Source: Chloromonas sp. AAM2 (taxonomy: Eukaryota > Chlorophyta > Chlorophyceae > Chlamydomonadales > Chlamydomonadaceae). Taken from it: 38,438 nt of DNA. The stretch covers positions 1 through 38,438 of the forward strand of contig QAXH01003729.1 in the NCBI GenBank assembly GCA_004335635.1, in the 5' to 3' direction. Both the position numbers and the translations under genes were made by a program. Shown here piece after piece: positions 1-11,047 of the stretch (position 1 is the first letter of the stretch; every line of letters starts with the position of its first letter). The notes beneath the pieces are model-generated. The model ran no database searches. It was given only the letters and a program-made list of their open reading frames with translations, and was not told the DNA's origin.

Positions 1-37
1 TTAAGTGACACAGTGAACCGCTTTGATTGCTGCGTAG

Positions 38-3000
38 GTGCTTCGTGAGCTGCCTGACGACCTGCTGCGCTACCCGCTGCGCCTCCTGGCCCAGCCGGGC
101 CTCACGCAAGCGGCCTACACACGCGCGGGCAGCGTGCTGCGCTGCGGGGCCGAGGTCGCGCCGTCGCACCTCACTGCCCTGCTAGACGAGCTGCAGGAGC
201 GGGTGGCGCAGATAGGCACATCACTCGAGCAGGTAGGGATGAACCATGCCACGTGGGGCAAACCATGAATTAAGCCGTGTGATGTGCAGGAAGCAACACG
301 TTCGCTATGCGCTTCGGGATGTAACACGTTCGCTATGCGCTTCGGGATGTAATTGCTCCTGCTGTAAATCGACACACACGTGCAGCTCCAGGACTGCATG
401 GCCTGTTTGAGCGCGTTCCCTTGCATAGGCATGCAAGCCGCCTGCCCATGCTTGCTCACACAAGCAGTACTGGAGCACACTGGAACTCTGGCATAGGCTG
501 GCTGCCTTTCCAGGCCGTGATATCCCACTTCCGGCATTACAACATGGTCCAGACGTCACACACTGAACAAACACTGGCGCCTGCACAGGTTCTTGAGAAG
601 ATGGCCGCTGCCGAGCCCAGCGGTGGCCAGCAGGGTTCCCCCGCAGCAGACGGGTCTACCACCGCCCCCGTGCCCTGGCTCCAGGGCGACTCAGTGCAGC
701 TGTCCAGCATCGCCATGCAGGGTGCATGCGTGCTCAGGCTCCTGCACCTACTGCAGGCCTACCGCAAGCAGGCAGTCAAAACGCCACCAGCTGCAGAGCA
801 GCCAGCAGCGGCTACAGCTGCAGCTGCATCAGCAGGTGCAGGACCACCAGCCACGCCAGCACCTGCTGGCGCAGGTGCCAGCAACAGAGCCAGCCCCAGC
901 AGCGGGCCTACACCAATGCAGACAGCGGACGCCGAGGCAAGCAGGGGGCAAGAGGCGTCGGGGGCAGGAGGAAGCACAGAGGAGGAGGAAGGGATACAGA
1001 GCCTGAGCTCGCCTGCCTGCACTGCTGCCTTGGATCAAGCGGTATCCAGGGTAGCAGCTTCCTTGGAACCCCTGTGGCACGCACTGAGCGCTGTGATAGC
1101 ACACGTGGAGGCTGCGCTAGGCAAGGGCACTGCTGCAACGGATGCAGCGGCGGCGGCGGCGGCAGCCGCAGCTGGCACCAGCACCGGCGCAGCTGCACGG
1201 CAGCTGCCGGCTGGCGCCCAGCAGGTGCTGCCGCTTGTGGAGTCCTTCTTTGTCATCTGCAGCTTGCAGGATGCAGTACCAGCTGCGCCTGCCACAGCAG
1301 CAGCGGAAGCACAGGTTGCGCCCACCAGCCCACAACCATCGCTGTCTGCTCCGGAAGTACCAATGGAATTGCTGGTTGTGGGAGCCACTCCGCCGGCTGC
1401 ATCAGGCCCGTCCTCATTCCGGGGCTCGGTGTCAGGAGTGCCCAGGGCGGGTTCGCATGTGCTGGCGAAGGCTGCCGACACGGCGTTCCACAGGTGACTG
1501 CACAAGCTGCCTTGGTGCTGCAGGCCTTCGATCTCGTGCAGTCGATTGAAGATCAAAGTGTTGCATGACTTGGCAAAGTGCTTGAGACGCAGTCATGGGC
1601 TGGGCATGCAATGTGCATGCATAATCACGTTTGGAAGCAAAGTATGCAGGCTTGAGCGGGCTCTTGCTACAGCCAGCTGCCAGTCACGGCTTCAGGCCAA
1701 CGAATGTTTGCCTCAGCTAGTCAGCTTCAGGAGTCACTACCATCACGTACACCAGCGCACTAGCACACTTGCATATCCTTGCTGAGAAGCATCCTTGCCC
1801 ATGAGTCATGCTTTTGCACTCTTACACACTGCTGTGTCTCTCTTTTGCACTAAACACACTGCTGTGTCTTGTGTCCAGGTTTGCTGACAAGCACCGTCTG
1901 CTGCTGAACGCCTACCTGCGCCGCTCGCCCACACTGCTGGAGACGTCCCTGGCGCCCCTGCTGCACGTGCCCAAGCTCATTGAGTTCGACAACAAGAGGG
2001 TGAGCGCAGTTGAAGGCAGGATGTGGTATAACCATGTACAAGGACATGCCTGTCTGAGGCCCATGTGCATGACGATACCACCACCGCAAACTGACACTAA
2101 CAGTGTCTGCAGTGTCAGCAACGTTAGCAACACAATGGAGGCATGCGCAACGGTGCCCGAGTGCAAACCCTGCAAGCAGCCTCCAACCTTGAGCGATTCT
2201 ACCAAAACTCTCAGAATGATTGCAAACGCTTGGCTGCTGGTGCCTTGCTTCAGGCTTATTTCCGTACCAAGGTGCGCCAGCACGACGAGCAGCAGGGCGG
2301 CGGCCGGCCCTACGGCTCGCTGCGCCTGGCCGTGCGGAGGGACCACCTCTTCGAGGATAGCTTCCACCAGCTGCGCAGCCGCACGCCCGAGGAAATGAGG
2401 CTCAAGCTAAGCGTCACATTCCAGGTCAGCAGCGAGCACATGTCTACCTGTGACAGTGGTGCAAAGCCCAAGTAGTCCAGAAGGCGCTCAAGCTTGTGCA
2501 GTTGTTCAGATGTACAGGGCCTGTAATTATCACTATGGGTGCCCTGTGCTGTTCACTATTCAATAAGCTGTAACTGTGGGTGATTGAAAGTGCAGTGCAA
2601 GTTGCAGTCTGGAGTTTTTGCACCTGAGCAAGAGCTGCACACGAACCTGAACTGAAGTAAGTTAGTGCGTATTCGCTGCGAACAATAGCTGCACATTGAC
2701 CTGGACGTACAAGTTGTGCATGCGTGTGCGTTTCCTGCAGGGCGAGGAGGGCATTGATGCGGGCGGCGTGACCCGCGAGTGGTACATGGTCATGGCACGG
2801 GAGGTGTTTAACCTCAACCTGGCGCTGTTCGTGCAGGTGAGAAGGAAAGGGTTGTGGTCAGACAGACAAAGCGATAGGTGAATCAAAGCCGAGTCGTATA
2901 CATAGTGAAGTTTAGGTGGAAAGGATGGGCCGGTCGGAGTCGGATAGACAAGGCAGTGGGTGTATTAAGGCTAAGGAATTATGTACATGGCGATAGGTCA

Positions 3001-5812
3001 GGACCACACGAGGCGCCCGGTCTGGGCAATCTGCAACCGCAACGATATCGCCCTCGGCGCGGCGGTGTGCGTTGAAAATGTAGTGCAAGACAAGGATTTT
3101 GCCGCCTTGTATCCTGCTATGATGGCGGCGACTGGCCGAAGGGTTGGTTCGCGTGGGTCCAACCTTGGCTTGGTGTGGTTGCTTGTGTGCAGGTGCCCGA
3201 GGGCGGGTCCACCTTCCAGCCCAACCCCAACAGCATCGTGCAGAGCGACAGGGGGGTCAACCACCTTGACTACTTTAAGTAAGTCAAAAGCCACAGCCAT
3301 GTGTCTAGGGTTTCAAGCTACTGCTGGTGAGGGCTCTACAGCATATCGCATCAACCATGAACTAGCAGGAAAGTGCTGACAAAACCGTAAGCAGGGCCGC
3401 CTTGTTGACGAGTACGGACTCAAAGCCAAGGACCACAATCTTCAAACACATGCAGAAGGTGGCTTGCCTGCATCGACACGACAGTGGTTCTCTGGCATCA
3501 GTTGTGGAAGTGCCTGTTGTGGAAGTGCCTGCACGGCTTTCCGGCCTATTCCCACTTGCACATACCACTGTGTAGCAGCTTCACGTGCAGACAAGGCAGC
3601 TTTTCAACATGCCTGTCACACGGCTGCACGTGTTTGTGTTTTGCTTTCAGGTTTGTGGGTCGTGTGGTGGGCAAGGCCCTGCATGACGGGCAGCTCATCG
3701 ACGCGTACTTCACACGCTCCTTCTACAAGCATCTGCTGGGACAGGTGAGGGGCAGACAACCTGACACACATCTGTCACACACTTGTCACACGACTTATCA
3801 CACACTGAGATTCAGCTCGCAGCCTTCTTCTTCACCCAGTGTTGGAGCACTGGGTGGGCATGTGCATGCTCCAGCCGTTGAACACGCCTCTGCAGCACCC
3901 AATTACGCAAAAGTTGCCTTGACGCTTGCTTGCAGCACACGTCATGTCCCCGGCACCCACACTGTGCCAATGTTGATCAGGTTTCCCATTTACACTTTGT
4001 GGGCATGTGTCTTGATGTTTTCAGGCTCTGACGTACGAGGACATAGAGGGTGTCGACCCCGAGTACTACAAGAACCTGCTGTGGATGCTGGAGCACGACA
4101 TAACGGACGTGCTGGACCTAACCTTCACGGCCGAGACCGACTTCTTCGGACGGAAGGAGGCAGTCGAACTCGTGCCAGGTGCGTTGCAGGCCAGGAAATT
4201 GTCGTCGGTTTCTGCCACGTGGTACGGTACCCAATCTCTAACACGGCTTGCTCATTGCCCCTCACGCAATCGCAATCCTCACCATCCCTTACAATTACGA
4301 ACGTAAAGCTAAGCAAACGTAGTGATCGATTATAACCAATGTGCAAACCGTAAACCGTTGACAACCTGTGCCAGGCCTTGATGCAACAACAGCAACCCTG
4401 CCAATCGTCAGAACTGTAAAGCAATGTAGAGCATTCAGGTTCGGTACTCATCGCTTACTCACCCCTTATCTGTCCCTGATCTGGTCCCAGCACAAGACTG
4501 GTACAAGGCTCGAGAACTAACTTGGTGTTGCCTGTCATCTGTCCCCTGTCCCGTTCCTCCCCAGGTGGCAAGGATATCCGCGTGACTGAGGCCAACAAAC
4601 GGCAGTATGTGGACCTGATTGCGCGGCACCGCATGACCACCAGCATCAAGCACCAAATCGCCGCCTTCACGGGGGGCTTCTGGGAGCTGGTGCCGCGCCA
4701 CCTCATCTCGCTGTTCAATGACCATGAGCTGGAGCTGCTTATCAGCGGCCTGCCGGACATTGATGTGAATGACTTGAAGGCACAGACCGAGTACCAGGGC
4801 CTGACACCCACATCACCAGTCATCAGGTGGGACGAAACGTTATGCATCTACCCAAATAAGGCAAGAGCTACGAGGAGTCTTGAACAGCGTTGTCACAGTG
4901 GGGCGCCAGGTGTAAGGGTTGGAAGCGGTGTGGAAAGCAGTTTTGCTTCCTCAACAATTCTTCGCCTGATAGGAATTCAGAGGCCGGCATCATCTGTAGT
5001 ACTTCTTCGATCTTGTTCATCTGTCCATCAGAATAGTGCACATTCTGATGTCCCTTGGTAACAATCTTGACACACCTTTCACCACCTCCTTGTTGTGATT
5101 GTTTAATCCTGCACACCCTCGTCTGTTCGGATAGCCTAGACCGTCACTCCGGGCCCTGCGCAGAACACTAGTGCAGAACACTGTCCACTAGCAAGATGGC
5201 AATCCCGAACCGTGTTGTGTGCCCTCAGGTGGTTCTGGGAGGTTGTGTCGGCGCTGGGCAAGGAGGACCGCGCGCTGCTGATCCAGTTTGTGACGGGCAC
5301 CAGCAAGGTGCCGCTGGAGGGCTTCAAGGCGCTGCAGGGCATTGGGGGGCCGCAGAAGTTCCAGATTCACAAGGTAAGGGACAGCTGTGGTCATATCAAA
5401 GCGCTTTGCAGGAGGCCATAGGTTGATGTAACATCAAAACCCTATACAAAGCCAGCATCGTGCTCGAACAGCTGCTGTTTGTCGAAATGTCTGATTGTCT
5501 TCAGGCAATCTTTGGTTATGGAGGCTTGAGGAGAGCTTTTTGCTTACTGATGCATTAAGCAGAATGAACATGGACAGAGCGCAGCTGGCTGAGCAATTGG
5601 TGTGGAATGCGTATTCACTTTGCCTTGGCGTCTTGCTATACTTGTGACTGTGCTGCTGTGTGCAGGCGTATGGCGCGTCTGAGAACCGTCTTCCCAGCGC
5701 CCACACGTGCTTCAACCAGCTGGACCTGCCCGAGTACGAGAGCAAGGAAGTGCTGCAGGAGAGGCTGTTGATGGCAATCCATGAGGGAGCCACCGGCTTT
5801 GGCTTTGGGTAG
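38..5812 (+). CDS. HECT-type E3 ubiquitin ligase, UPL1/UPL2-like (C-terminal part)
   Basis: Transfers ubiquitin from an E2 to substrates through a HECT-domain thioester. Exons: 38-232, 589-1493, 1879-1999, 2254-2424, 2741-2836, 3193-3278, 3651-3744, 4025-4178, 4565-4826, 5229-5373, 5666-5812. All junctions are GT-AG and the phases join without a stop, giving 791 residues. The first two exons match the helical region before the HECT domain in plant UPL1 ([16 protein letters not shown]), interrupted by low-complexity Ala/Gly/Ser and a poly-Ala run near 1147-1180. The HECT domain runs from about 1880 to the stop: [75 protein letters not shown]. The active-site Cys is in [12 protein letters not shown] (codon 5708-5710), and the protein ends in FGFG, as usual for the family. 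The upstream exons, including any UBA, UIM or DUF908/913 domains, lie outside the window. Family assignment is firm; exact paralogue is not. Confidence 0.95.
295..350. repeat. 28-bp tandem repeat, two perfect copies
   Basis: The unit beginning AACACGTTCGC and ending TTCGGGATGT occurs at 295-322 and 323-350 without a mismatch. It lies in the first visible intron of the HECT ligase gene and interrupts no exon. Confidence 0.95.
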
Positions 5813-6843
5813 AGGAGCGCAAGCAGAGGGGGAGGAACTTCCGTTGATCTGTGCTTCAAACTATATGGCTTGGCTTTGGGTGTAATGGGGGAACAATGGG
5901 AATTGGCAGCACTCTGGTGGATGGAGGTGCGATCATGCGCCCTTGAAAGCACAGATCTACGGTTGGCACTGAAGCGAACAAGGATGTTTGAAGTAGGCCA
6001 GATGCGGCTGATGGGAAAGCAGTGCAAGGAGAACTGGAGCGTGTGTGCTGTGCTGCTGCCAATGAGCAAAATCAAGTGAAGTTGGGACGCAGGATGGGAT
6101 TACAAGGAGGAGGTGCACACTAAGAAGCTCGTCCAACGCAAATATCAAGTACTTGCGCGTAGAGGCATACAAAAAGTATTCTCTGTTTGCCCTGGCCTTA
6201 GGACCTGTGTTATGCATGTGTTGAGCCGCTACAGCCACAAAGATTGTGCAATGATTTGCTATGCCTGCATGTTGTTTAGTCAACCGTCTTGCTAGTGCCA
6301 CGTGTGTTGTGTAGGGCTTCAAACCAGAAAGTTTCCGGGTTACGTAGTTCCCGTGCAGTTAGCTCGAGGACGTTGCCATCTGTTCAAGGAGCAGACATGC
6401 GTCACATCGTTGGCTTGTAAGATGTCCCAACACATGTCCAAACTGAAGTATTTGTCAAGCTCATCTTTGCGTACATGCCTTGTCCGCAATTGTTGTATGG
6501 GTAACAAGATGCTCCAAGGCTTGACCTGATCGACAGGCAGCTTTCCATGCAATAGAGAACGTGCCATGAGCACACCAGAACACAACACTGCTTGTGAACA
6601 CGATACTGAACTTTCTCGCGCCACTCTTGCGTCAGAGCAAACACACAGGGGAATGTAGAGCGACACTCTAGTTTGAATTCCTGTACCCACGTCAAGTGGA
6701 GCGACGTGCGCAAAAGCCACAACAACAAACTGACAATCGCCGTCAGTTTCTCTCTTTTTGTTCAAGCGTGCTTTTGGCGTGCGTCTCTTATCGCCGCCAC
6801 GATATCTACATCGCTATTTTCATAAGCACGTCTATTCCTCACA
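5813..6843 (+). other. 3' UTR and spacer after the HECT gene
   Basis: About 1 kb without a recognisable gene. A TGTAA motif at 5881-5885, 69 bp after the stop codon, is the likely polyadenylation signal (TGTAA is the usual algal form); another is at 6416-6420. The open frames here have no family resemblance or coding bias visible to me. The last 70 bp presumably hold the promoter and leader of the next gene. Confidence 0.4.
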
Positions 6844-8195
6844 ATGGATCATGTACTAGACAACGCAGTGGCTCGATGCCCCTTCCTGGCAAATGTCGCG
6901 GCATCGGAGGGCATGCACTTCGCCAGATCCATCGCGCTGAACCCGCTTGTGCCAGCTTCACACACACCAGGCGTGCGACGCCCTGTGCTGGAAGAGCTTG
7001 ACGATTATCAGCACACGTTCCGACTGTGGCATGGCTCCTCTGGCGTGTACCCTCTACCCGGCATTTCTGCCCCATCTGCACCTCCAGCAGCAGCAGCCTG
7101 CCCAAGGACTTCTGTATCCCAGCCTGCCCGTCCTATTGCACCGCGCACTGATGAGGAGAAGCTGAGGAAGGAAGCACCTACGGCAGGATTGCGTCAGGGC
7201 TCAGCGCGTCCCTTGCCCCTGGCCACTATGTCTCTCTCGTTTGGTGACATGGTGAGCCTACAAATGCATTCATGACGACGAGCAATCCTTGGATGACGTG
7301 AGTTGCTGTCTCGACATTCTCTGCCTTACTAACCTTGCTATGTTGTGACTTGCTTCTTGCGTAGCCCGACTTCGGCAAGCTCTTCAGGGCAATCCAACAG
7401 CACACCAGCCAGCCACGCAGGCCCCAGGCGCAGCAAAAGCCCACTCGCAAGATTGGGCCCGACAGTGCCAGACATGCTCCTGCTCCGACCTCAAGCGCAA
7501 GCAGCAGCACTGCAGGGGGCGGGTGCCCCTTGCGTAAGATCCTCGGACCATTGGCGCCTGTGGTCTTCAACCCAAAAGGCCACCTCGTGTGCCCCCAAGT
7601 GATTGTCAAGGCTCGAGCAGCGCTTGCAGCCACCAAGCCCGTACGCGAGCTACGGCCACAGTCTTTAGGCACCAAGCTGCTGGCGGTTGGTGCCACTACT
7701 GCGGCCGTGAACGTGCCATGCGGCATGGTGCGCGAGCACACGGAGAAGTTCAGCTTTGGTTGGTTCGTGTCAGTGCATGCCAGCATCCCCTTCATAGCCA
7801 TGCTACGTAAGGCAGTCATCATGCCCAAGTACGCCATCATCTACACTATAGCTACAGCCATAGCTGGCCAAGCCATGGGGGCTAAGCTTGAGCGCGAGCG
7901 CTTAAGTGGTGGCAAGCCCAAGCTTGTGGTGTCCAAGGGCGATAGTGGCATGGTTGCTGCACCAGCAGTAGCTAGGCTCACCCCAGAGAAGCTACCAGCC
8001 ACCTGCAGCTTCAGCATGGAGGGTTCACGTCCTGCCACCAGAACTGTTTGCGTCAGCAAGGCCACTCGCCAGGGACATGGCAGGCGCACAGCTAACAACA
8101 GCCCTAGCTCAGCTTCAAGCTCCCTTTCAGCACTAGTACCGCACAAAGCCGCCATGCATGCACCTGCAGGCGCCCTGGTGGCTGTTACGGCATGA
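6844..8195 (+). CDS. CPFL-motif protein with hydrophobic C-terminal region, uncharacterised
   Basis: Two exons, 6844-7251 and 7365-8195 (intron GTGAGC...GTAG, phase 0), give 412 residues. The N-terminus carries ARCPFL (Cys12), the form of the heme regulatory motif known from 5-aminolevulinate synthase presequences. Two further Cys-Pro pairs occur at about residues 190 (GCPLRK) and 212 (VCPQ). The middle is Pro/Ser/Gln-rich and probably disordered. Residues about 265-305 form two hydrophobic stretches separated by RKAVIMPK, followed by a basic patch (KLERER); these could be membrane helices. The last 100 residues are Ser/Ala/Arg-rich. I do not recognise a named family; the block from GPLAPVVFNP to KLERERL looks conserved rather than random. 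Heme binding is inference from the motif alone. The start is the first ATG after a stop-rich leader. A TGTAA signal lies at 8281-8285. Confidence 0.78.
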
Positions 8196-8280
8196 AACTC
8201 CCATGTGGTGCTGCCAGCATCATTGCAACAGATGGACGGTTTGTTTGCGTTCTCATTGGTCAGCAGAGGATGACAGGCTT

Positions 8281-8285
8281 TGTAA
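8281..8285 (+). terminator. Putative TGTAA polyadenylation signal
   Basis: TGTAA, 86 bp after the stop codon of the CPFL-motif gene, in AT-richer sequence. This is the usual chlorophyte poly(A) signal; assignment is by position only. Confidence 0.45.
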
Positions 8286-8798
8286 TTGTGTATATTATAA
8301 CTTGGCAATAGGAGTGCTCACAGCACAGCCGGTTACGCTGGTTGGTGCAGTTTCAGTTCATCATTTGACAGATTGCTTTTGATGTACAGGCAAACGTACG
8401 CTTGCTAGTGCCATGATCCTCATTCCAGGGGTAAGGTTTGCTGCAACAAGCTACATATAACAGTTTGCAGCCCGTGTTTGTTGACTAGCTAGCCGTTTAA
8501 TATTTGAGGTGCAAAACGCTGCTTGGTTATGCGCTGGATGGAGTGTTTGGCCATTGTATGCTGTTAGGTATTGTCTACGCTTCTGTAAAGAAGTGGAGTG
8601 CAAGGCAACCTTACCGACTTGACTGTCACTTCATCTCTCAGCTATGCTGCAGCAAGCATGTGTGTATGTTGTCATGCAATCAATCAAAATCCCAACCAGC
8701 CAATCATACTACAAAGTGATTACAGTTGCACAAAAGAGCAAGAGGACTGGGACAGTTTCTGGGAGTACCACCAGGAATCAGTGTTGGTACATCAATCC

Positions 8799-8829
8799 TT
8801 GTCCCAGAACTGGCAAACTTTTTTTGTGT
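8799..8829 (+). repeat. Dispersed motif family 1, copy 1
   Basis: Contains TTGTCCCAGAACTGGCAAAC followed by a T run. Related copies lie at 12751-12787, 19989-20020 and 24263-24296 in either orientation. The core is a quasi-palindrome, CCAG-TT-CTGG flanked by TTG and CAA on the reverse strand. Confidence 0.8.
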
Positions 8830-9325
8830 GGAGGAATAAGCATGCAGATAACGCTGATACAGGACACGGTCAGAATTTGCACAGGTTGACACAGGAATTG
8901 TATCATTACATTTGACGTAATGGCAGCTCTGACGTAAATAGTGGAGTAGCCCGGGCGTACTTGGGTAGTAGTATGGATGTTATTGTGAGAAACGAAGCGG
9001 CTTGAAATATAATGCCACAGCCACTGATTACAATACATGCCGTAACCACAAGTCACACTAACAACCACACGCAACCCCACCACATACACCCACTTGAAAA
9101 GACGCAAGCAAACGTTTGAAGTTGGTTGATTGTCGCTTGAATCAACGGTTCTGCTCAACAGAGTTGGTGGCAGTGGATCATCTGATTCTGATTGTCGGCC
9201 CTGCTGGTGGCAATGGTTGGACTGGGGGCGGGTGGGGCTGCCACCCCTGTTAGTGGCCGAACTGCCTGCAGCACCTCGGTGTAGACCACGTATGTCTGAG
9301 CAGCTGACCATACTGCTGGTTGCTC

Positions 9326-9460
9326 TCACTGAGCTCTGCCAACTCGTCTCATGGCGACATATGGTTGCCCGTGCGAGAAAGCTGCCCTTGGCAGGTAGGT
9401 GCCCATCCTGTCCAACGTTTGCCCCTTCGCCTTGTTGGTGGTCATGGCAGCTCTGACGTA
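9326..9460 (-). pseudogene. PIF1/Helitron-type helicase fragment
   Basis: On the minus strand this 45-codon stretch reads AMTTNKAKGQTLDRMGTYLP and then FSHGQPYVAMRRV before a stop. It matches the end of PIF1-family helicases, including the helicase of Helitron rolling-circle transposons (usual form: MTINK.QGQTL, then YLP..VFSHGQLYVA.SRV). Nothing upstream or downstream shows the Rep domain or the Walker A and B motifs, so this is a relic. The Ser of the usual SRV is Arg here. A 17-bp piece of its start is repeated at 8920-8936 (reverse translation YVRAAIT), implying a second, even shorter copy. A cellular PIF1 pseudogene is the alternative. Confidence 0.8.
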
Positions 9461-9806
9461 GCAGCTCTGTTGCCACTTACTCATGTCGTCACTAACTTCA
9501 GCACGACCCTGACTGGTGATTGGCAAGGATGGTAGGGTTAGGACAAAGAGGGAACGACCGGCTGAAGGAATGCAGGTAACAAGAGAAGCCACCTAAGCTA
9601 ACGTAGAAGTTGAAAGGCCAGAGAACGAAACCAAACCAACGGCCAGCACTGGAGAAGTTACGGGGGCGAAAGATGGGGGAAGGTGAGGCCATTGAAAACT
9701 ATGATTCTTCTCATGACCTAGCAGGTACAAGGGTTGTAGTCTGGTTCTTTACGAATCCTCCCTGCTGTTGAATCTCACATTAAGTCTCAAACTGCTCTGT
9801 GATGGT

Positions 9807-11047
9807 TCATTTCTTGCCCCAGAGCGGCCTCTCATGCAGTGGTTCCTTCGCCTCGGGGCTAGGCAGCATCTGGGCCATGGGCACAGAGGGGTCGGCAGCC
9901 AGCAGCGCCCCCACCACCACCCGCCCCTCCTCGTTTAGCACATTGAAGTAACCGGTGGCGTTGCGCTGCGTGGAAACCCACAGCACATATAACTGGTCAG
10001 GAACACCAGTCCAGGCAGGAGCAGCAGTACCAGCAGCAACAAGGCTGGCAGTGCAAAACAAGTCATAGGAACAAACTTAGCAGGGAACCAGGTCCACGTC
10101 TGACCTGCATGCTTTACGATCACTATTCTTGCTCATCAATGACTAGCTCCATGAAAAGCCATGTAATGATGAATGATGAATGACTAGCTCAACAGCCTTT
10201 GGGTCAGCAAGTACGTGTAGAGAACAAACACAAAACCTATGCCAGCAGGTGGAAGGAAAACTGTGTGCATGGATCAGCGTGTTGCATGGATGCCTCACCG
10301 AGTCCAGGACCTCTGCCTGTATGCCCTTGCCCTTGAGGTAATGGGCCACTGGCGCTGGCAGCGGCTGGGCGGACGCACCGCAGCCAAGCACCAACACCTG
10401 CAACATAATGGCATGATTTGGAAATGTAAGCTGACAGGCCCAGGGTCGTGATCAGAACTCATGACCTTGTCTGTAGCAATTGATGACAGGAGCTGAGCTG
10501 AGCTACCGAGTTTGAACCCAGGTGAAGGCACACATTGTAAGGGGAGCGGTTCAAATGTTGGATCTCTTCCACTAGAGCCTGTGAATAATGGAGATTATCT
10601 CCAGTTCAAACAGAACAGCAGAGCACTAAACTCAACACCGCTTTTGCTTTGCCTTTATGCATGCGGGCCCCGTAGAGTGACTTGCATACAACAACGACCT
10701 TGCAGGAGACTGCACATGCACTGCAATCTACAAGAACTGACTGGAGACACTGTTGGGCCGGGCTGTCCAAGGTTTTCACGGCCTTTCTTGCTCAAACTAG
10801 GCCAGGCTCTTTTAATGGCTTCCCTGGATTATCAAAGGAACACCAAAGCAGTTAAACTGTACCATACACTTTGGTAAGCTTACGTGCACCAACCTGCGGC
10901 GCTGGGGTGATTAGCTCGAGGAACATAAGGCTCTCCACCGTCACCTCTTGCATGGTGCGCGGCCGCCACAAAACAAACATGTCAGACTGGGCGATCACTG
11001 ACCCCGGGACCTGCACGTTGTTGATGTAGAAACCACCGGCATAGTAC
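9807..11047 (-). CDS. NDUFAF3-like complex I assembly factor, Mth938 domain (5' end missing)
   Basis: Three exons on the minus strand, 10894-11047, 10299-10397 and 9807-9965, join in phase into about 135 residues with a stop at 9807-9809. Motifs in order: GGFYINN, GSVI, W(RP), TVESL.FLELITPAP, VLVLGCGAS, GIQAEVLDSRNA, YFNVLNEEGR, VVVGALL. This is the Mth938 (DUF498) fold of NDUFAF3, a mitochondrial matrix factor for early assembly of respiratory complex I; the Ser-Arg-Asn-Ala variant resembles the plant homologue. The first donor is GTTGGT, unusual but the only phase-consistent site. The 5' exon with the presequence was not found: the first visible exon enters in phase 1. A possible presequence exon is 11902-12090 (-), starting MMPP and rich in Arg, Ser and Cys, but it needs one more exon to join in frame. 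The short tail after ALL is family-variable. Confidence 0.87.
10138..10190 (+). mobile_element. Tiny retroelement-like insertion with 12-bp target duplication (dispersed family 2)
   Basis: AATGACTAGCTC occurs at 10138-10149 and 10179-10190, flanking a 29-bp insert that reads CATGAAAAGCCATGTAATGA followed by ATG repeats. The same core is at 25080-25108 (minus, with a long ATG-repeat tail) and 33803-33832. Direct flanking repeats and a microsatellite tail are typical of a severely 5'-truncated LINE or SINE. The insertion is in the last intron of the NDUFAF3-like gene. Confidence 0.65.

Larger units (their letters stand above)
8300..9806. other. Repeat-rich spacer with transposon debris
   Basis: No intact gene. 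It holds one copy of a dispersed 30-bp motif (8799-8829), a 17-bp exact direct repeat (8920-8936 and 9444-9460), and a PIF1/Helitron helicase fragment on the minus strand (9326-9460). The spacer lies between the 3' ends of two convergent genes. Confidence 0.6.

Noticed and set aside
421..1568. Several long open frames on both strands over the HECT exon
   Set aside because: They are shadows of a GC-rich, Ala-rich exon; only the frame that joins in phase to the neighbouring HECT exons matches the UPL family.
8778..9476. A 232-residue minus-strand open frame
   Set aside because: It overlaps the helicase relic in another frame; only the shorter frame carries helicase motifs, so the long frame is accidental.
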